Counted from the stretch's first letter, positions 15,369 through 24,734 are shown. The stretch: DNA of 64,000 nucleotides from Amphritea pacifica (GCF_016924145.1 NZ_JAFFZO010000011.1:1-64000); one strand, 5' to 3'. Translations and numbers: made by a program. Notes: generated by a model not told the origin, from the letters alone.

Positions 15369-16723
15369 TAACGCTGGCGAGCCTGCTTCAGGGTATCGGC
15401 AATCAGGAACGCCAGTTCCAGCGCCTGATCGGCATTCAGACGGGGATCACAATGGGTGTGATAACGGTCTGCCAGACCCTCTTCAGTAATCTGGTAAGCG
15501 CCGCCGACACACTCCGTCACATTCTGACCGGTCATCTCAAAGTGTACCCCGCCGGCATAGGTGCCTTCGGCGCGATGGACTTCAAAGAAGCCCTTCATCT
15601 CTTTCAGAATGCTGTTGACGCTGCGGGTCTTGTAGCCGCTGCTGGCTTTGATGGTATTACCGTGCATCGGGTCTGAACTCCAGACCACCTCACGTCCCTC
15701 CGCTTTCACCCTGCGCACCAGTTCAGGCAGGATCTCGGTGATATTGTCAGCGCCCATACGGCTGATCAGGGTCAGCCGGCCTGGCTGATTATCCGGGTTG
15801 AGGGCGTCGATCAGTCTGATCAGCTCATCCGGTTTCATGCTTGGGCCCACTTTGACTCCGACCGGGTTTTCAACCCCACGCAGAAACTCGATATGCGCAC
15901 CGTCCAGCTGCCGGGTCCGGTCGCCGATCCAGAGCATATGTGCAGAACAGTCATACCAGCGATTGGTCAGACTGTCCTGACGGGTCAGGGCTTGTTCATA
16001 ATTGAGCAGCAGCGCCTCGTGGGAGGTGTAAACCGTGGTTTCCCTCAGTTGAGGAACGCTGTCACTGCTGATACCGCAGGCTTCCATAAAGGCCAGGGTG
16101 TCGTCGATCTGATCAGCCAGATGCTGATACTTTTCGCCCAACGGACTCTGTTGCACAAAGCCCTGATTCCACTGATGAACCTTATGCAGATCGGCAAAAC
16201 CGCCCTGTGCAAAGGCGCGCATCAGGTTGAGTGTCGAAGTAGCCTGATGGTAAGCGCGGATCAGTCGCTGAGGGTCTGGTTGACGAGCCGCAGCTTCAAA
16301 GGAGATGTCGTTAATGATATCTCCACGGTAACTGGGCAGCTCAACGCCATCAATCACTTCAGTGCCCGCGGAGCGGGGTTTGGCATACTGACCCGCGATG
16401 CGGGCAACCTTAACCACCGGGCAGCTGCCGGCAAAGGTCATCACTACCGCCATCTGTAGCAGTACTTTGAAGGTGTCACGGATATTGGTGGCACTGAACT
16501 CGGCAAAGCTTTCAGCGCAATCTCCACCCTGTAACAGGAAGGCTTTGCCGGCTGTCACGTCAGCCAGCTGTTGATGCAGGGAGCGTACTTCACCGGCAAA
16601 TACCAGCGGTGGCATCTTTGCCAGTTCTGTTTCCACCTGGCGGACCGCTTCGCTATCCGGGTATTCAGGTTGCTGTAGAATAGGGTTGTTTTTCCAGCTG
16701 TCTGGAGACCAGTTTTCCATCAA
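15368..16723 (-). CDS. Class II 3-deoxy-7-phosphoheptulonate synthase
   Basis: A 451-residue DAHP synthase of the class II (plant/Mycobacterium/Pseudomonas PhzC-like) type, condensing phosphoenolpyruvate with erythrose 4-phosphate at the entry of the shikimate pathway. Typical signatures are WSPDSWK at the N-terminus, [12 protein letters not shown] near 84-95 with the metal-binding Cys, [14 protein letters not shown] near 128, and CDPMHGNT-like SSDPMHGNT plus [15 protein letters not shown] towards the C-terminus. Length is normal for the short class II enzymes. It is cytosolic and metal dependent. The 197 bases upstream are the expected promoter region. Feedback specificity cannot be read from sequence. 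Confidence 0.93.
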   Translation of the reverse strand: MMENWSPDSWKNNPILQQPEYPDSEAVRQVETELAKMPPLVFAGEVRSLHQQLADVTAGKAFLLQGGDCAESFAEFSATNIRDTFKVLLQMAVVMTFAGSCPVVKVARIAGQYAKPRSAGTEVIDGVELPSYRGDIINDISFEAAARQPDPQRLIRAYHQATSTLNLMRAFAQGGFADLHKVHQWNQGFVQQSPLGEKYQHLADQIDDTLAFMEACGISSDSVPQLRETTVYTSHEALLLNYEQALTRQDSLTNRWYDCSAHMLWIGDRTRQLDGAHIEFLRGVENPVGVKVGPSMKPDELIRLIDALNPDNQPGRLTLISRMGADNITEILPELVRRVKAEGREVVWSSDPMHGNTIKASSGYKTRSVNSILKEMKGFFEVHRAEGTYAGGVHFEMTGQNVTECVGGAYQITEEGLADRYHTHCDPRLNADQALELAFLIADTLKQARQR

Positions 16724-16920
16724 TACATACCGAGTTGAAAGGAGGCTATTTTTAGGGCTTCAATAAAAGAGGGATAGTTTAACGTTGTTCGTCGGTTCAG
16801 GTAAGGCCTGTAGGTTGAAATAGCCGTTATTCGTCGCTGTGACCGGGATATCTGGCACAATAGTGTTTAATATAGGTTCAGGAAAAGTTCTATAAAAATA
16901 ACCGGGTTGATAGTGATCTT

Positions 16921-17298
16921 ATGTCAGAGCAGGATAAGCAAAACGGATTGAAGGTGCGCACTGAGGTCATGGGTGAAACATTTGTCGCCCGTGCCCAGGC
17001 TAATACAACAGAGCTGACCGCTCCCTTACAGGAGTGGATTAATGAGCATGCCTGGGGATCAACCTGGCAGCGGCCGGGATTGCCACGTTCAACCCGCAGT
17101 CTGGTGACCATTGCGATGCTGGCGGCACTGAAAGCGCCCGCGGAACTGAAAGGCCATGTCCGTGGTGCGCTGAATAATGGTTGTACCCCACAGGAGATTC
17201 AGGAGGTGTTGCTACACTCCGTTGTCTATTGTGGTGCGCCTGCCGCTCAGGAGGCGTTCCGGGCTGCTCAGGAGGTGCTGGATGAGTGGCAGGGCTGA
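16921..17298 (+). CDS. Carboxymuconolactone decarboxylase family protein
   Basis: A 125-residue protein resembling 4-carboxymuconolactone decarboxylase (PcaC) of the protocatechuate branch of the beta-ketoadipate pathway. The core is LPRSTRSLVTIAMLAALKAPAEL..H.RGALNNGCTPQEIQEVLLHSVVYCGAPAA, with the conserved Glu and His of the all-helical CMD fold. Length fits PcaC (about 130). No other pca genes are near, so its role may be different, and AhpD-like redox activity is unlikely because the CxxC motif is missing. Promoter is divergent from the DAHP synthase gene. Confidence 0.82.
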   Translation: MSEQDKQNGLKVRTEVMGETFVARAQANTTELTAPLQEWINEHAWGSTWQRPGLPRSTRSLVTIAMLAALKAPAELKGHVRGALNNGCTPQEIQEVLLHSVVYCGAPAAQEAFRAAQEVLDEWQG

Positions 17299-17305
17299 TC
17301 TTATC

Positions 17306-17755
17306 TTATCCCCCGGATCTGAATGCCTGAATAACCGGTCTTAACTGATCAATCAGGGCGTTGGGAAACTGCCGGTAATCCGGGTAGGGGGTGAGAATAA
17401 TATTCTCTTGCCGGAATAATCTGCCACTCGCTTCCATCGGCGTAAAGTGTTGCAGATCTAATCCCAGCCGCAGCCAGCTGGCTTTGCCGGCAACAATATG
17501 CAACTGATGCCCGGTGAGCAACTGATCGCCGAAAACGATCGCCTCGTGTTGCCTCAGCAACTGCTCGTCGCGATAGTCACGCCATGTTGATTCAGTGGTT
17601 TGCAGTTTGGCCAGAATAATCAGTATTTTACGCCAGTGATTGCCGTTTAACTCACATAGTCGCGAGTAGCTAAGAGGGGTCCCGGTATCAATGATGGGCG
17701 GTGTTGGCAGATAGAGCAGGGTAGTGGCGCTTTCTGTGTCTCCGAGTGCACGCAT
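17306..17755 (-). CDS. Conserved hypothetical protein downstream of metR
   Basis: A 149-residue soluble protein that I cannot assign with certainty; the central NGNHWRKILIILAKL motif is reminiscent of a small uncharacterised gammaproteobacterial family. It starts on the last base of the metR stop codon (TGATG), so it is cotranslated with metR. It has no membrane segment or signal peptide. A C-terminal region, LTPYPDYRQFPNALIDQL, is predicted mixed alpha/beta. Function unknown. Confidence 0.6.
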   Translation of the reverse strand: MRALGDTESATTLLYLPTPPIIDTGTPLSYSRLCELNGNHWRKILIILAKLQTTESTWRDYRDEQLLRQHEAIVFGDQLLTGHQLHIVAGKASWLRLGLDLQHFTPMEASGRLFRQENIILTPYPDYRQFPNALIDQLRPVIQAFRSGG

Positions 17756-18669
17756 CAGGCAGATTTAATACCACTCAGATTACGGAAGGTGATCTCTTTG
17801 GCGGTGTTAAGGAAATCCACCATAAAGTCTGAATCTTTCTGATCTTCCCGAATCGCTGCGTAAAGGGTGCACCAGACCCCTTTTTCGCCCAGTGGACGGG
17901 AAGTGATATATTCCTGTTCAATATACTGGTGGATAGCCCAGTTAGGCAACGCGGATACTCCGCGGCCACTGGCGACTAACTGCATAATCATCACCGTCAG
18001 CTCTGAGGTGCGCACCTCTTCTGGCTCAATGCCAGCAGGGTCCAGGAAGTGTTTGAAAACATCCAGGCGATGTTGTTCAACCGGGTAGGTAATCAGGGTT
18101 TGATGCTCCAGATCCTGCGGCTGAATCGCCCGGCGCGCTACCAACTGATGCTGCTTACTCATGGCCAGCACCGATTCGTAGGTAAATAGCGGTATATAGG
18201 CTATCCCCGTACGCTCTTCCGGGTCGGCAGTGACCACCAGATCGATATCACCCCGAGCCAGTGCAGGTAGAGGCTGAAAGCTGAAGCCGGTGGTCAGATC
18301 CATCTCCACTTCGGGCCAGTTCTGGCGAAAGTGGTCGATGGTTGGCATCAGCCAGTCAAAGCAGCTGTGACACTCGATGCAGATATTCAGGCGTCCCGCT
18401 TCCCCACCGGCCAGTCTTGCGATATCTCGCTCCGCGTTACGGATCATCGGCAGTACTTCATCGGCCAGGGTCAGGATTCTCTGGCCTGCGCTGGTGAAAC
18501 AGATCGGCTTGGTTTTGCGAATAAACAGTGAGCAGTCGAGGCGGTCTTCGAGGTCTTTGATCTGATGGGAGAGGGCGGATTGGGTCAGATGGATACGTTC
18601 GGCAGCTTCAACTAAACTGCCTGAATCTCTTAGCGCAGAAAGAGTTTTCAGGTGTCGAAGTTCGATCAT
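17755..18669 (-). CDS. metR: LysR-type regulator MetR
   Basis: A 304-residue LysR family transcription factor matching MetR, which activates methionine synthase genes (metE, metH) with homocysteine as co-inducer. The HTH is at residues 1-65 (MIELRHLKTLSALRDSGSL through LTQSALSHQIKDLE). The effector domain contains the MetR-typical IECHSCFDWLMP near 98-109 and VASGRGVSALPNWA near 220. I start at the ATG at 18669, the family start, five codons after an open upstream ATG. A small uncharacterised gene is coupled behind it. The methionine target genes are not in this window. Confidence 0.9.
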   Translation of the reverse strand: MIELRHLKTLSALRDSGSLVEAAERIHLTQSALSHQIKDLEDRLDCSLFIRKTKPICFTSAGQRILTLADEVLPMIRNAERDIARLAGGEAGRLNICIECHSCFDWLMPTIDHFRQNWPEVEMDLTTGFSFQPLPALARGDIDLVVTADPEERTGIAYIPLFTYESVLAMSKQHQLVARRAIQPQDLEHQTLITYPVEQHRLDVFKHFLDPAGIEPEEVRTSELTVMIMQLVASGRGVSALPNWAIHQYIEQEYITSRPLGEKGVWCTLYAAIREDQKDSDFMVDFLNTAKEITFRNLSGIKSA

Positions 18670-18748
18670 GCTGGAATGCCTCAATTTTTATTCTGTGAAC
18701 CAGAGTATAGTATGAATTTAACTCATGCGGCATCTTTGTATGATATAA

Positions 18749-18767
18749 GGCCCGCAGAGGGCGGGCC
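18749..18767 (-). terminator. Hairpin after argF
   Basis: GGCCCGC and GCGGGCC form a 7-base GC-rich stem with a 5-base loop, 28 bases beyond the argF stop. On the minus strand it is followed by TTATATC, a weak U-tract. It probably ends the argD-argF transcript before metR. Confidence 0.55.
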
Positions 18768-18794
18768 TGGGCTTTCCAGCGATCTGCAAGGCTG

Positions 18795-19712
18795 CTAGCG
18801 GGCTTTAGGTTTAACCAGCAGAAACTCCAGCAGCGCTTTTTGAGCGTGTAAACGGTTTTCAGCTTCGTCAAACACAACAGAACGAGGGTCGTCCATCATC
18901 TCCGCGCTGACCTCTTCGCCCCGGTGAGCAGGCAAACAGTGCATAAATATCGCATCGGGTTCGGCAAGATCCATGAGTTGAGGCGTTACCTGATAACCTC
19001 TGAACTCTCTTTCGCGCTCTTTCTGCTCATCTTCCTGGCCCATAGAGGCCCACACATCGGTAACCACCAGATGACTGCCATGTACCGCTTCTTCAGGGGT
19101 ACGGAAGATCGAAACCCGGTCACCGTTGGCCGCCAGCAGATCGGCATTCGGGTCAAATCCTTCCGGGCAGGCCACCTGCAGCTTAAAATCGAACTGGCGG
19201 GCGGCATTAATATAGGAGTTGCACATATTGTTGCCATCGCCGATCCAACTGACGGTTTTCCCTTTGATATCACCGCGGTGTTCCAGGAAGGTCTGCATAT
19301 CCGCCAGCAACTGGCAGGGGTGGTAATCATCGGTCAGTGCGTTGATCACCGGTACCCGGGAGTGCTGGGCAAACGTCGTGACTGTCTCGTGCTCAAAAGT
19401 GCGGATCATAACAACATCGCACATGCTGGAGATAACCCGGGCACTGTCCTCGATCGGCTCACCACGGCCCAGTTGAGTGTCCCGTGAGGAAAGAAACAGA
19501 GCGTGTCCACCCAGATGCGCCATACCCGCCTCAAAAGAGACCCGGGTACGGGTTGATGATTTTTCAAAGATCATCGCCATTACCTGGTTTGACAGCGGTT
19601 CGTAGATCTCGCCGTTGTTACGTATCTGTTTCAGTTCAATAGCACGCCTGATCAGCGTGTTCAGCTCATCCGGTGTCAGGTCCAGCAGTGTCAGAAAATG
19701 TCTTGTTGTCAT
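18795..19712 (-). CDS. argF: Ornithine carbamoyltransferase
   Basis: A 305-residue anabolic ornithine transcarbamylase forming citrulline from ornithine and carbamoyl phosphate. The carbamoyl phosphate site SSTRTR is at about 52-57, [14 protein letters not shown] near 128-141, and the ornithine loop [10 protein letters not shown] near 265-274. It lies 43 bases after argD and in the same direction; a GGCC-armed hairpin sits in the gap. ArgD and ArgF carry out arginine steps before and at citrulline formation, and argG is found 10 kb away in the same window. Confidence 0.95.
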   Translation of the reverse strand: MTTRHFLTLLDLTPDELNTLIRRAIELKQIRNNGEIYEPLSNQVMAMIFEKSSTRTRVSFEAGMAHLGGHALFLSSRDTQLGRGEPIEDSARVISSMCDVVMIRTFEHETVTTFAQHSRVPVINALTDDYHPCQLLADMQTFLEHRGDIKGKTVSWIGDGNNMCNSYINAARQFDFKLQVACPEGFDPNADLLAANGDRVSIFRTPEEAVHGSHLVVTDVWASMGQEDEQKEREREFRGYQVTPQLMDLAEPDAIFMHCLPAHRGEEVSAEMMDDPRSVVFDEAENRLHAQKALLEFLLVKPKAR

Positions 19713-19719
19713 AATTAAG

Positions 19720-19741
19720 AAGGCCGGACAGGTCAGGCCTT
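19720..19741 (-). other. Short hairpin between argD and argF
   Basis: AAGGCC and GGCCTT pair around a 10-base loop in the 42-base gap between the two genes. On the minus strand CTTAATT follows, so full termination is unlikely. It could tune readthrough or mark an RNA processing point. Confidence 0.3.
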
Positions 19742-19754
19742 AGCTCAGATTCAG

Positions 19755-20939
19755 TTATTCGTCAGCCATATAGACTTTAATGATACGGGACACGGTGTTG
19801 ACCAGCAGCTCCGCTTCAGTATCGCTCATAATCAGCGGGGGCAGCATGCGCACAACCTTACCACCGCCGGTCACATTAAGGAGTACACCCTTAACCTTAG
19901 ACAGCACCGCCAGTTCTGTACCGGCTTCGGTCAGCTCTATTGCCAGCATCAGACCTTTGTTGCGAATCTCTTTGACATAGGCAGCTCCACCGATCTGAGC
20001 ACGAAAGCCATCGGCAATCTTGTTGCCCAGCTCCGCTGCACGCTGATCCAGCTTCTCTTCAGTAATGGTATTTACAACGGCCAGCGCAGCGGCACAGCAG
20101 AGTGGATTGCCACCGTAGGTTGAACCATGGTTACCCGGCCCGAACACAGTCGCCGCTTTGCCGCTGGCGAGGCAGGCACCTATAGGTACACCATTCCCAA
20201 GACCTTTAGCGGTGGTGACGACGTCCGGCAGGATACCGTTCTGCTGATAGGAGAAATAGGTGCCGGTACGGCCGTTACCGGTCTGGACTTCATCCAGCAT
20301 CAGTAACATATCATGAGCATCGCAGATATCCCGCAGCTGATTCAGATAATTCTCCGCCGGAATGATAATGCCGCCTTCGCCCTGAATAGGTTCGACCAGG
20401 ATAGCCACGACATCTGCGTTGTTACTGATAATGTTTTTGACCGCGTCAACATCATTATAGGGGGCACGGACAAAGCCTCCGACCAGAGGTTCAAAGCCTG
20501 CCTGAGCCGAACGGTTGCCGGTGGCACTCAGAGTGGCCATGGTGCGACCGTGGAATGAACCTTCCATCACGATGATGGTGGGTTTTTCAATCCCCTTGGT
20601 ATGGCCGAATTTGCGCGCTATTTTGATAGCGGCTTCATTCGCTTCAGCTCCTGAATTACCAAAGAATACGTTATCCATACCGGATATCTGGGTCAGACGT
20701 TCCGCCAGACGCTCCTGGTTGGTGATGGTGTACAGGTTAGAAGTGTGGATCAGTTGACTGGCCTGCTCACTGATCGCTGTAGTGACAGCAGGATGAGCAT
20801 GGCCGAGACCGCATACAGCAATACCGCTGAGAGCATCCAGATATTTGTTGCCATCTGTATCAAACAGCCAGCAGCCCTGTCCGTGGTCAAATGCGACGGA
20901 AAGGCGCGAGTAAGTATTCATAACGGGCTGTGTAGACAT
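19755..20939 (-). CDS. argD: Acetylornithine aminotransferase
   Basis: A 394-residue class III pyridoxal-phosphate aminotransferase converting N-acetylglutamate semialdehyde to N-acetylornithine. The PLP site is visible as GSFHGRT near 128, LMLDEVQTGNGRTG near 214-227, and the Schiff-base lysine in TTAKGLGNGVPIGA near 243. Length and start agree with ArgD. It could also act as succinyldiaminopimelate aminotransferase, as many ArgD proteins do. The 315-base region upstream also carries the divergent grxD promoter with IscR-like sites. Confidence 0.93.
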   Translation of the reverse strand: MSTQPVMNTYSRLSVAFDHGQGCWLFDTDGNKYLDALSGIAVCGLGHAHPAVTTAISEQASQLIHTSNLYTITNQERLAERLTQISGMDNVFFGNSGAEANEAAIKIARKFGHTKGIEKPTIIVMEGSFHGRTMATLSATGNRSAQAGFEPLVGGFVRAPYNDVDAVKNIISNNADVVAILVEPIQGEGGIIIPAENYLNQLRDICDAHDMLLMLDEVQTGNGRTGTYFSYQQNGILPDVVTTAKGLGNGVPIGACLASGKAATVFGPGNHGSTYGGNPLCCAAALAVVNTITEEKLDQRAAELGNKIADGFRAQIGGAAYVKEIRNKGLMLAIELTEAGTELAVLSKVKGVLLNVTGGGKVVRMLPPLIMSDTEAELLVNTVSRIIKVYMADE

Positions 20940-21070
20940 CTAAGTCCCTCTGTTAGTCCCTCTATGTAACGCAAAACGGCAGCGATAATCAGGCTGCCGA
21001 ACGGAAAACCAGCCATTCTATGTACTTGCCTTAGAATAAGCAAGATGCTGCATAGAACTTGAGATCCAGT

Positions 21071-21095
21071 ATAGTTGACCCCATATAGTTTCAAA
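21071..21095 (+). promoter_or_regulatory. Weaker IscR type-1-like site upstream of grxD
   Basis: The left half ATAGTTGACC fits the IscR type-1 consensus half-site (ATASYYGACT) in nine of ten positions. The right half TATAGTTTC is poor. It sits in the 315-base region between argD and grxD, about 90 bases before the stronger site, and could be an auxiliary operator or chance. Confidence 0.3.
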
Positions 21096-21158
21096 TGCAG
21101 TTTTTCTAATCAGAGTTTATTATAGTCGCGAGGATTAAAGCTGATTTTTTTTCGCGCT

Positions 21159-21185
21159 ATACCCGAGTAAACTAATCGGGTTTAT
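21159..21185 (+). promoter_or_regulatory. IscR type-1-like operator upstream of grxD
   Basis: The palindromic segment ATACCCGAGT-AAACT-AATCGGGTTTAT matches the IscR type-1 consensus (ATASYYGACTRWWWYAGTCRRSTAT) at about 21 of 25 positions. It lies 70 bases before the grxD start, where a repressor would cover the promoter. IscR carries a [2Fe-2S] cluster and controls iron-sulfur genes, which fits the grxD product. Confidence 0.6.
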
Positions 21186-21254
21186 GCTAGGATTTCTTCA
21201 TCAATAAAGATTAATGCCAGAGCTCTGGCGACCCGTTAAAGTATAGGTAGATTT

Positions 21255-21590
21255 ATGAGCGTTATAGACACGATAAAAGAGCAAATTGAATCCAACGATA
21301 TCCTCTTATATATGAAGGGTACGCCACGTTTTCCTCAGTGCGGTTTCTCTTCCCGTGCTTCTGAAGCAGTGATGTCCTGCGGCGCTCGTTTTGCGTTTGT
21401 TAACATTTTGGAGAGTCCTGAAATTCGTGCAGAACTGCCAAAATATGCAAACTGGCCAACCTTCCCACAGCTGTGGATTAAAGGTGAGCTGATCGGTGGT
21501 TGTGACATCATCGCTGAGATGGCCGCCAGCGGAGAGCTGAAAGAGCTGATCGATTCTGTTGCTGTTGCTGATGATTCAGCGGAAGGCTGA
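21255..21590 (+). CDS. grxD: Monothiol glutaredoxin Grx4
   Basis: A 111-residue CGFS-type glutaredoxin that binds a [2Fe-2S] cluster with glutathione at a dimer interface and passes clusters to acceptor proteins, working with BolA-type partners. The active site is PQCGFS with Cys29, and the glutathione-binding WPTFPQLWIKGELIGGCDI stretch follows near 75-93. Length matches E. coli GrxD (115). A GTATAGGTAG ribosome site precedes the ATG. Neighbourhood with argF, peroxiredoxin and rnt is as in Pseudomonas. Confidence 0.95.
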   Translation: MSVIDTIKEQIESNDILLYMKGTPRFPQCGFSSRASEAVMSCGARFAFVNILESPEIRAELPKYANWPTFPQLWIKGELIGGCDIIAEMAASGELKELIDSVAVADDSAEG

Positions 21591-21659
21591 CAGAGATCCG
21601 TTTTAGTCAGATGAATATTTCTCTCTGAAAGGCTCTGATAGATGAAGTTTATCGGTTGC

Positions 21660-21684
21660 ATAGTTGACTTTAATTAGTGTTATA
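21660..21684 (+). promoter_or_regulatory. IscR-like half-site upstream of the peroxiredoxin gene
   Basis: ATAGTTGACT matches the left IscR type-1 half-site perfectly and is followed by TTAAT and TAGTGTTAT, an imperfect right half offset by one base. It lies about 120 bases before the peroxiredoxin start. A TTGACT within it could alternatively be a promoter -35 element. Confidence 0.35.
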
Positions 21685-21782
21685 AAGTGACTGCAATTAA
21701 GCTATCAGCACTTATTACATCTTGTGTACAACGTGCTGTTTGCACAATCGTTTAACGCTTTACTTAACAATGGAGATAAAAA

Positions 21783-22385
21783 ATGGGCGTATTAGTAGGT
21801 AAGCAGGCTCCTGATTTCACCGCACCAGCGGTTCTGGGTAACGGTGATATTGTTGATGCTTTCACCCTGTCTGAAGCGACTAAAGGTAAGAAGGCTGTCG
21901 TGTTCTTCTACCCACTTGATTTCACATTTGTTTGTCCATCTGAACTGCTGGCTTTTGATCACCGTATTGAAGAGTTCAAAAAGCGTAACGTTGAAGTGAT
22001 CGGTGTTTCTATCGACTCTCACTTCTCTCACAACGCTTGGCGTAACACCCCGGTTAACGAAGGCGGTATCGGCCCGGTTAACTACACGCTGGTTGCCGAT
22101 ATGACTCACAGCATCTGTAAGTCTTACGATGTTGAGTCTGAAGGTGGCGTTGCTTTCCGTGGTTCTTTCCTGATCGACGAAGATGGTCTGGTACGTCACC
22201 AGGTGGTTAACGATCTGCCACTGGGTCGTAACGTCGACGAAATGCTGCGTATGGTTGATGCTCTGGCATTCCACCAGACTCACGGTGAAGTATGTCCGGC
22301 TGGCTGGAACGAAGGCGACAAAGGTATGGACGCATCTCCTGCCGGTGTAGCAGCCTACCTGAGCGAGAACGCTGACAAGCTGTAA
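21783..22385 (+). CDS. Typical 2-Cys peroxiredoxin (AhpC/Prx1 type)
   Basis: A 200-residue thiol peroxidase reducing hydrogen peroxide and organic peroxides. The peroxidatic Cys51 is in FTFVCPSELLAF and the resolving Cys171 in GEVCPAGW. Length and C-terminal arm are those of the Prx1 group that uses thioredoxin or AhpF. Codon usage is strongly biased and a good ribosome site (TGGAGAT) precedes the ATG, suggesting high expression. No ahpF gene follows; a strong terminator closes the unit. In Pseudomonas the equivalent gene stands next to rnt; here that link is interrupted by about 5 kb. Confidence 0.94.
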   Translation: MGVLVGKQAPDFTAPAVLGNGDIVDAFTLSEATKGKKAVVFFYPLDFTFVCPSELLAFDHRIEEFKKRNVEVIGVSIDSHFSHNAWRNTPVNEGGIGPVNYTLVADMTHSICKSYDVESEGGVAFRGSFLIDEDGLVRHQVVNDLPLGRNVDEMLRMVDALAFHQTHGEVCPAGWNEGDKGMDASPAGVAAYLSENADKL

Positions 22386-22408
22386 GCGTGTCACCGTTAT
22401 AAGCTAAG

Positions 22409-22437
22409 AAAAACGCGCCCCGGGCGCGTTTTTTTTG
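22409..22437 (+). terminator. Rho-independent terminator after the peroxiredoxin gene
   Basis: AACGCGCC and GGCGCGTT form an 8-base GC-rich stem with a 3-base loop, followed by a run of eight T. It ends 2 bases before the stop of the convergent GGDEF gene. Confidence 0.9.
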
Positions 22438-22439
22438 TT

Positions 22440-23096
22440 TCAGCCCATGCTGCTTATGCGGTTCTTGCCGTGTTTTTTAGCATGGTAGAGCGCCCGGTCC
22501 GCGCGGTTAAATAACTCATCTGCATCACTGTTGGGGGTAAATTCAGCGATCCCGCAGGAGAGGGTGACATGGATAACCCCCCGGCTGGTGGCGATGGCTA
22601 GCTCGGCGATCCTGCTCCGCAGGCTTTCCGCAATGTTGCAGGCCTGACTCAGCGGGCAGTCCGGAATGACGGAGACAAACTCTTCACCCCCAAAGCGGGC
22701 AGTGAAGTCGCAGCTGCGTACCTGATTATGCAGTTCTTGCGCGCAGGCAATCAGGATCTGATCGCCAATCTGATGGCCAAACCGGTCATTGATCTGCTTG
22801 AAGTTATCGATATCCCACACCAATAAAGAGAACGGTCTGTCACTACGGTTGCTGTGATTGATCTCCGCTTCAAGGCGCTGCTCATAGGCGCGTCGATTTG
22901 CAATTCCGGTAAGGCTATCCCGGCAGGCGCGGTTTTTTTCACTCTCGAGCGCGTGTTTCAACGCCTCGTTTTCAGCGATAAGCTGTCTGTTTTGTTGTTT
23001 CAGGTTATCCAGACTATCCCCACCACCGAATTTGCCTTTGTTCAGCAATGTGTGAATCAGAAGAGCAAGATCTGTAATTTGCGCTGCCAGTAACAT
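22440..23096 (-). CDS. Diguanylate cyclase, short GGEEF protein
   Basis: A 218-residue protein. Residues 1-55 include a hydrophobic start and a predicted coiled coil (NLKQQNRQLIAENEALKHAL) likely to drive dimerisation. The rest is a GGDEF domain with GGEEF active site, RSCD inhibitory I-site five residues earlier, and the SLTGIANRRAYEQRL signature opening. It should make c-di-GMP with product inhibition. There is no sensor domain, so activity may be set by dimerisation or a partner. It lies convergent to the peroxiredoxin gene. Confidence 0.88.
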   Translation of the reverse strand: MLLAAQITDLALLIHTLLNKGKFGGGDSLDNLKQQNRQLIAENEALKHALESEKNRACRDSLTGIANRRAYEQRLEAEINHSNRSDRPFSLLVWDIDNFKQINDRFGHQIGDQILIACAQELHNQVRSCDFTARFGGEEFVSVIPDCPLSQACNIAESLRSRIAELAIATSRGVIHVTLSCGIAEFTPNSDADELFNRADRALYHAKKHGKNRISSMG

Positions 23097-23230
23097 GGTT
23101 GTCTCCCAAAACTTCTTGATATGGGTAGTCTAGTGATCAAAAAAGGAGGAACATTGTGAAAAATGTGGAAAAAATGTGAAGATTGCTCCCCGCTCTGGCT
23201 TCGTCATTTACATCGGATCATACTCTGCCA

Positions 23231-24673
23231 ATGCGAATAGGAATTACAGGTAAAATGGTGCTGGTCTTGCTGGCAGCCAGCGTTCTGCTGGTGGCCGCGA
23301 TGGCTGTGGCGATGCGTCTGAGCTTTCAGAAAGGGTTTGATGAATACCTTTCGGAAATCGAAATGGGGCGTCTGGATCAGACGGTTGAGGATCTCGTTAA
23401 CGCATATCGCCGGGAGGGCAACTGGGATTTCATCGAAGGCAATCATCGTCTGTGGATGACCTTTATGCCGAGCAGCAGTGATGCCTCAGAGAGCGACGGC
23501 GATGCTGTAGTTGCAGCAGCGTCATCCTCCCGGGCACCGCAGCCTTATACTGCCAGACCTGCCCTGCTCGCACCGGGTGATAAAACCGGTATCAGTACCC
23601 GCTTACGATTGTTGAATGCTGATAAGCAGCGTCTGATCGGACCGCCTGACACCAGCGGTCGGGCTGTTGTTCGTCCCGTGGAGCTGGATGGTGAGCTGAT
23701 TGGGTGGTTGAGCCTGACGCCTCAGGCGGTTCCGGCCTCCCGACTTGATAAAGCGTTTAGAGATGAACAGTTAAATGCTATTTATCCGATTGGGCTGGGA
23801 GCATTACTGTTAGCGCTGCTGGTAGGGGTACCGATGGGGCGTTCGCTGTTGCGTCCCGTCAAGGAGGTCGCCCGGGGGGCCCATGTGCTGGCAAAAGGCG
23901 AGTTTGATATCCGCCTTGATATCCATTCCAGAGATGAGCTGGGGCAGTTGGCTCAGGATTTTAATATGCTGGCCGAGGCACTGCAGCGCAATGAGTTGTT
24001 GCGGCGCCGGGGCATGGCGGATATCTCCCATGAGCTACGAACCCCGCTGGCGCTTCTGCGCGGTGAAATTGAAGCGATGCAGGACGGTATTCGTCCGGTC
24101 GACCAGCCTCAGCTCGGTAAGCTGCATGACGCGAATATGCAGTTGAGTCACCTGGTTGATGATCTGTATGATCTGGCACTGACCGATGCTGGTGCACTGA
24201 GCTATAAAAAACAGCTGTTTAACCTGGCTGATACTCTGCATGGCGCGGTTGCCGCAGCCGAACACTCGTTTAGTCAATGCCAGCTCAGTCTGACGCTGAC
24301 CGTGCCAGAGTCTCTCACGGTATTGGGGGATCCCCGCAGGCTGAGACAGGTGATGGATAATCTGCTGAAAAATAGTCGTCGTTATACCGATGCGGGGGGG
24401 CAGACCGTTGTTTCCGTCAGCAGTGTGTCGGGTAAAGCTGTGATCAGAGTCGAGGATAGTGCGCCGACGGTCGATACGCAGATGCTGGAGCGCTTATTTG
24501 ATCGCTTTTACCGGGTGGATGAGTCGAGGAACCGGGCCAGCGGTGGGGCCGGGCTGGGGTTGGCGATCTGCCGTAACATCGTTGACGCTCATCAGGGGGA
24601 GATCTCTGCTGCGGTGTCTGAGCTGGGCGGGCTGGCGGTTGAGGTGGTGATTCCGCTGGCAGATGAACCCTGA
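23231..24673 (+). CDS. baeS: BaeS-like envelope-stress sensor kinase
   Basis: A 480-residue inner-membrane histidine kinase. TM1 is at about 8-28, a periplasmic sensor domain at 30-180, TM2 at 184-203, HAMP at 204-255, and the phosphoacceptor His267 in ADISHELRTP. The N, G1 and G2 boxes follow: DNLLKNSRRYTD, VEDSAPTVD, and SRNRASGGAGLGLAICRNIV. These closely follow E. coli BaeS, which senses indole, metals and envelope damage and activates multidrug efflux genes. The sensor domain carries a Ser/Ala-rich insert near 80-105. The ATG at 23231 gives the BaeS-like N-terminus; an upstream TTG is possible. The regulator gene follows. Confidence 0.85.
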   Translation: MRIGITGKMVLVLLAASVLLVAAMAVAMRLSFQKGFDEYLSEIEMGRLDQTVEDLVNAYRREGNWDFIEGNHRLWMTFMPSSSDASESDGDAVVAAASSSRAPQPYTARPALLAPGDKTGISTRLRLLNADKQRLIGPPDTSGRAVVRPVELDGELIGWLSLTPQAVPASRLDKAFRDEQLNAIYPIGLGALLLALLVGVPMGRSLLRPVKEVARGAHVLAKGEFDIRLDIHSRDELGQLAQDFNMLAEALQRNELLRRRGMADISHELRTPLALLRGEIEAMQDGIRPVDQPQLGKLHDANMQLSHLVDDLYDLALTDAGALSYKKQLFNLADTLHGAVAAAEHSFSQCQLSLTLTVPESLTVLGDPRRLRQVMDNLLKNSRRYTDAGGQTVVSVSSVSGKAVIRVEDSAPTVDTQMLERLFDRFYRVDESRNRASGGAGLGLAICRNIVDAHQGEISAAVSELGGLAVEVVIPLADEP

Positions 24674-24734
24674 AACGGGTTGGGGACCTCGCCCTGACAC
24701 CGGGGCTGATGCATTAATCACAGGAAGGTTTGAA

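Noticed and set aside
21660-21710. Possible OxyR site upstream of the peroxiredoxin gene
   Set aside because: ATAG and CTAT quarter-sites are present but the spacing does not fit the four-part OxyR pattern; the IscR-like reading fits better.
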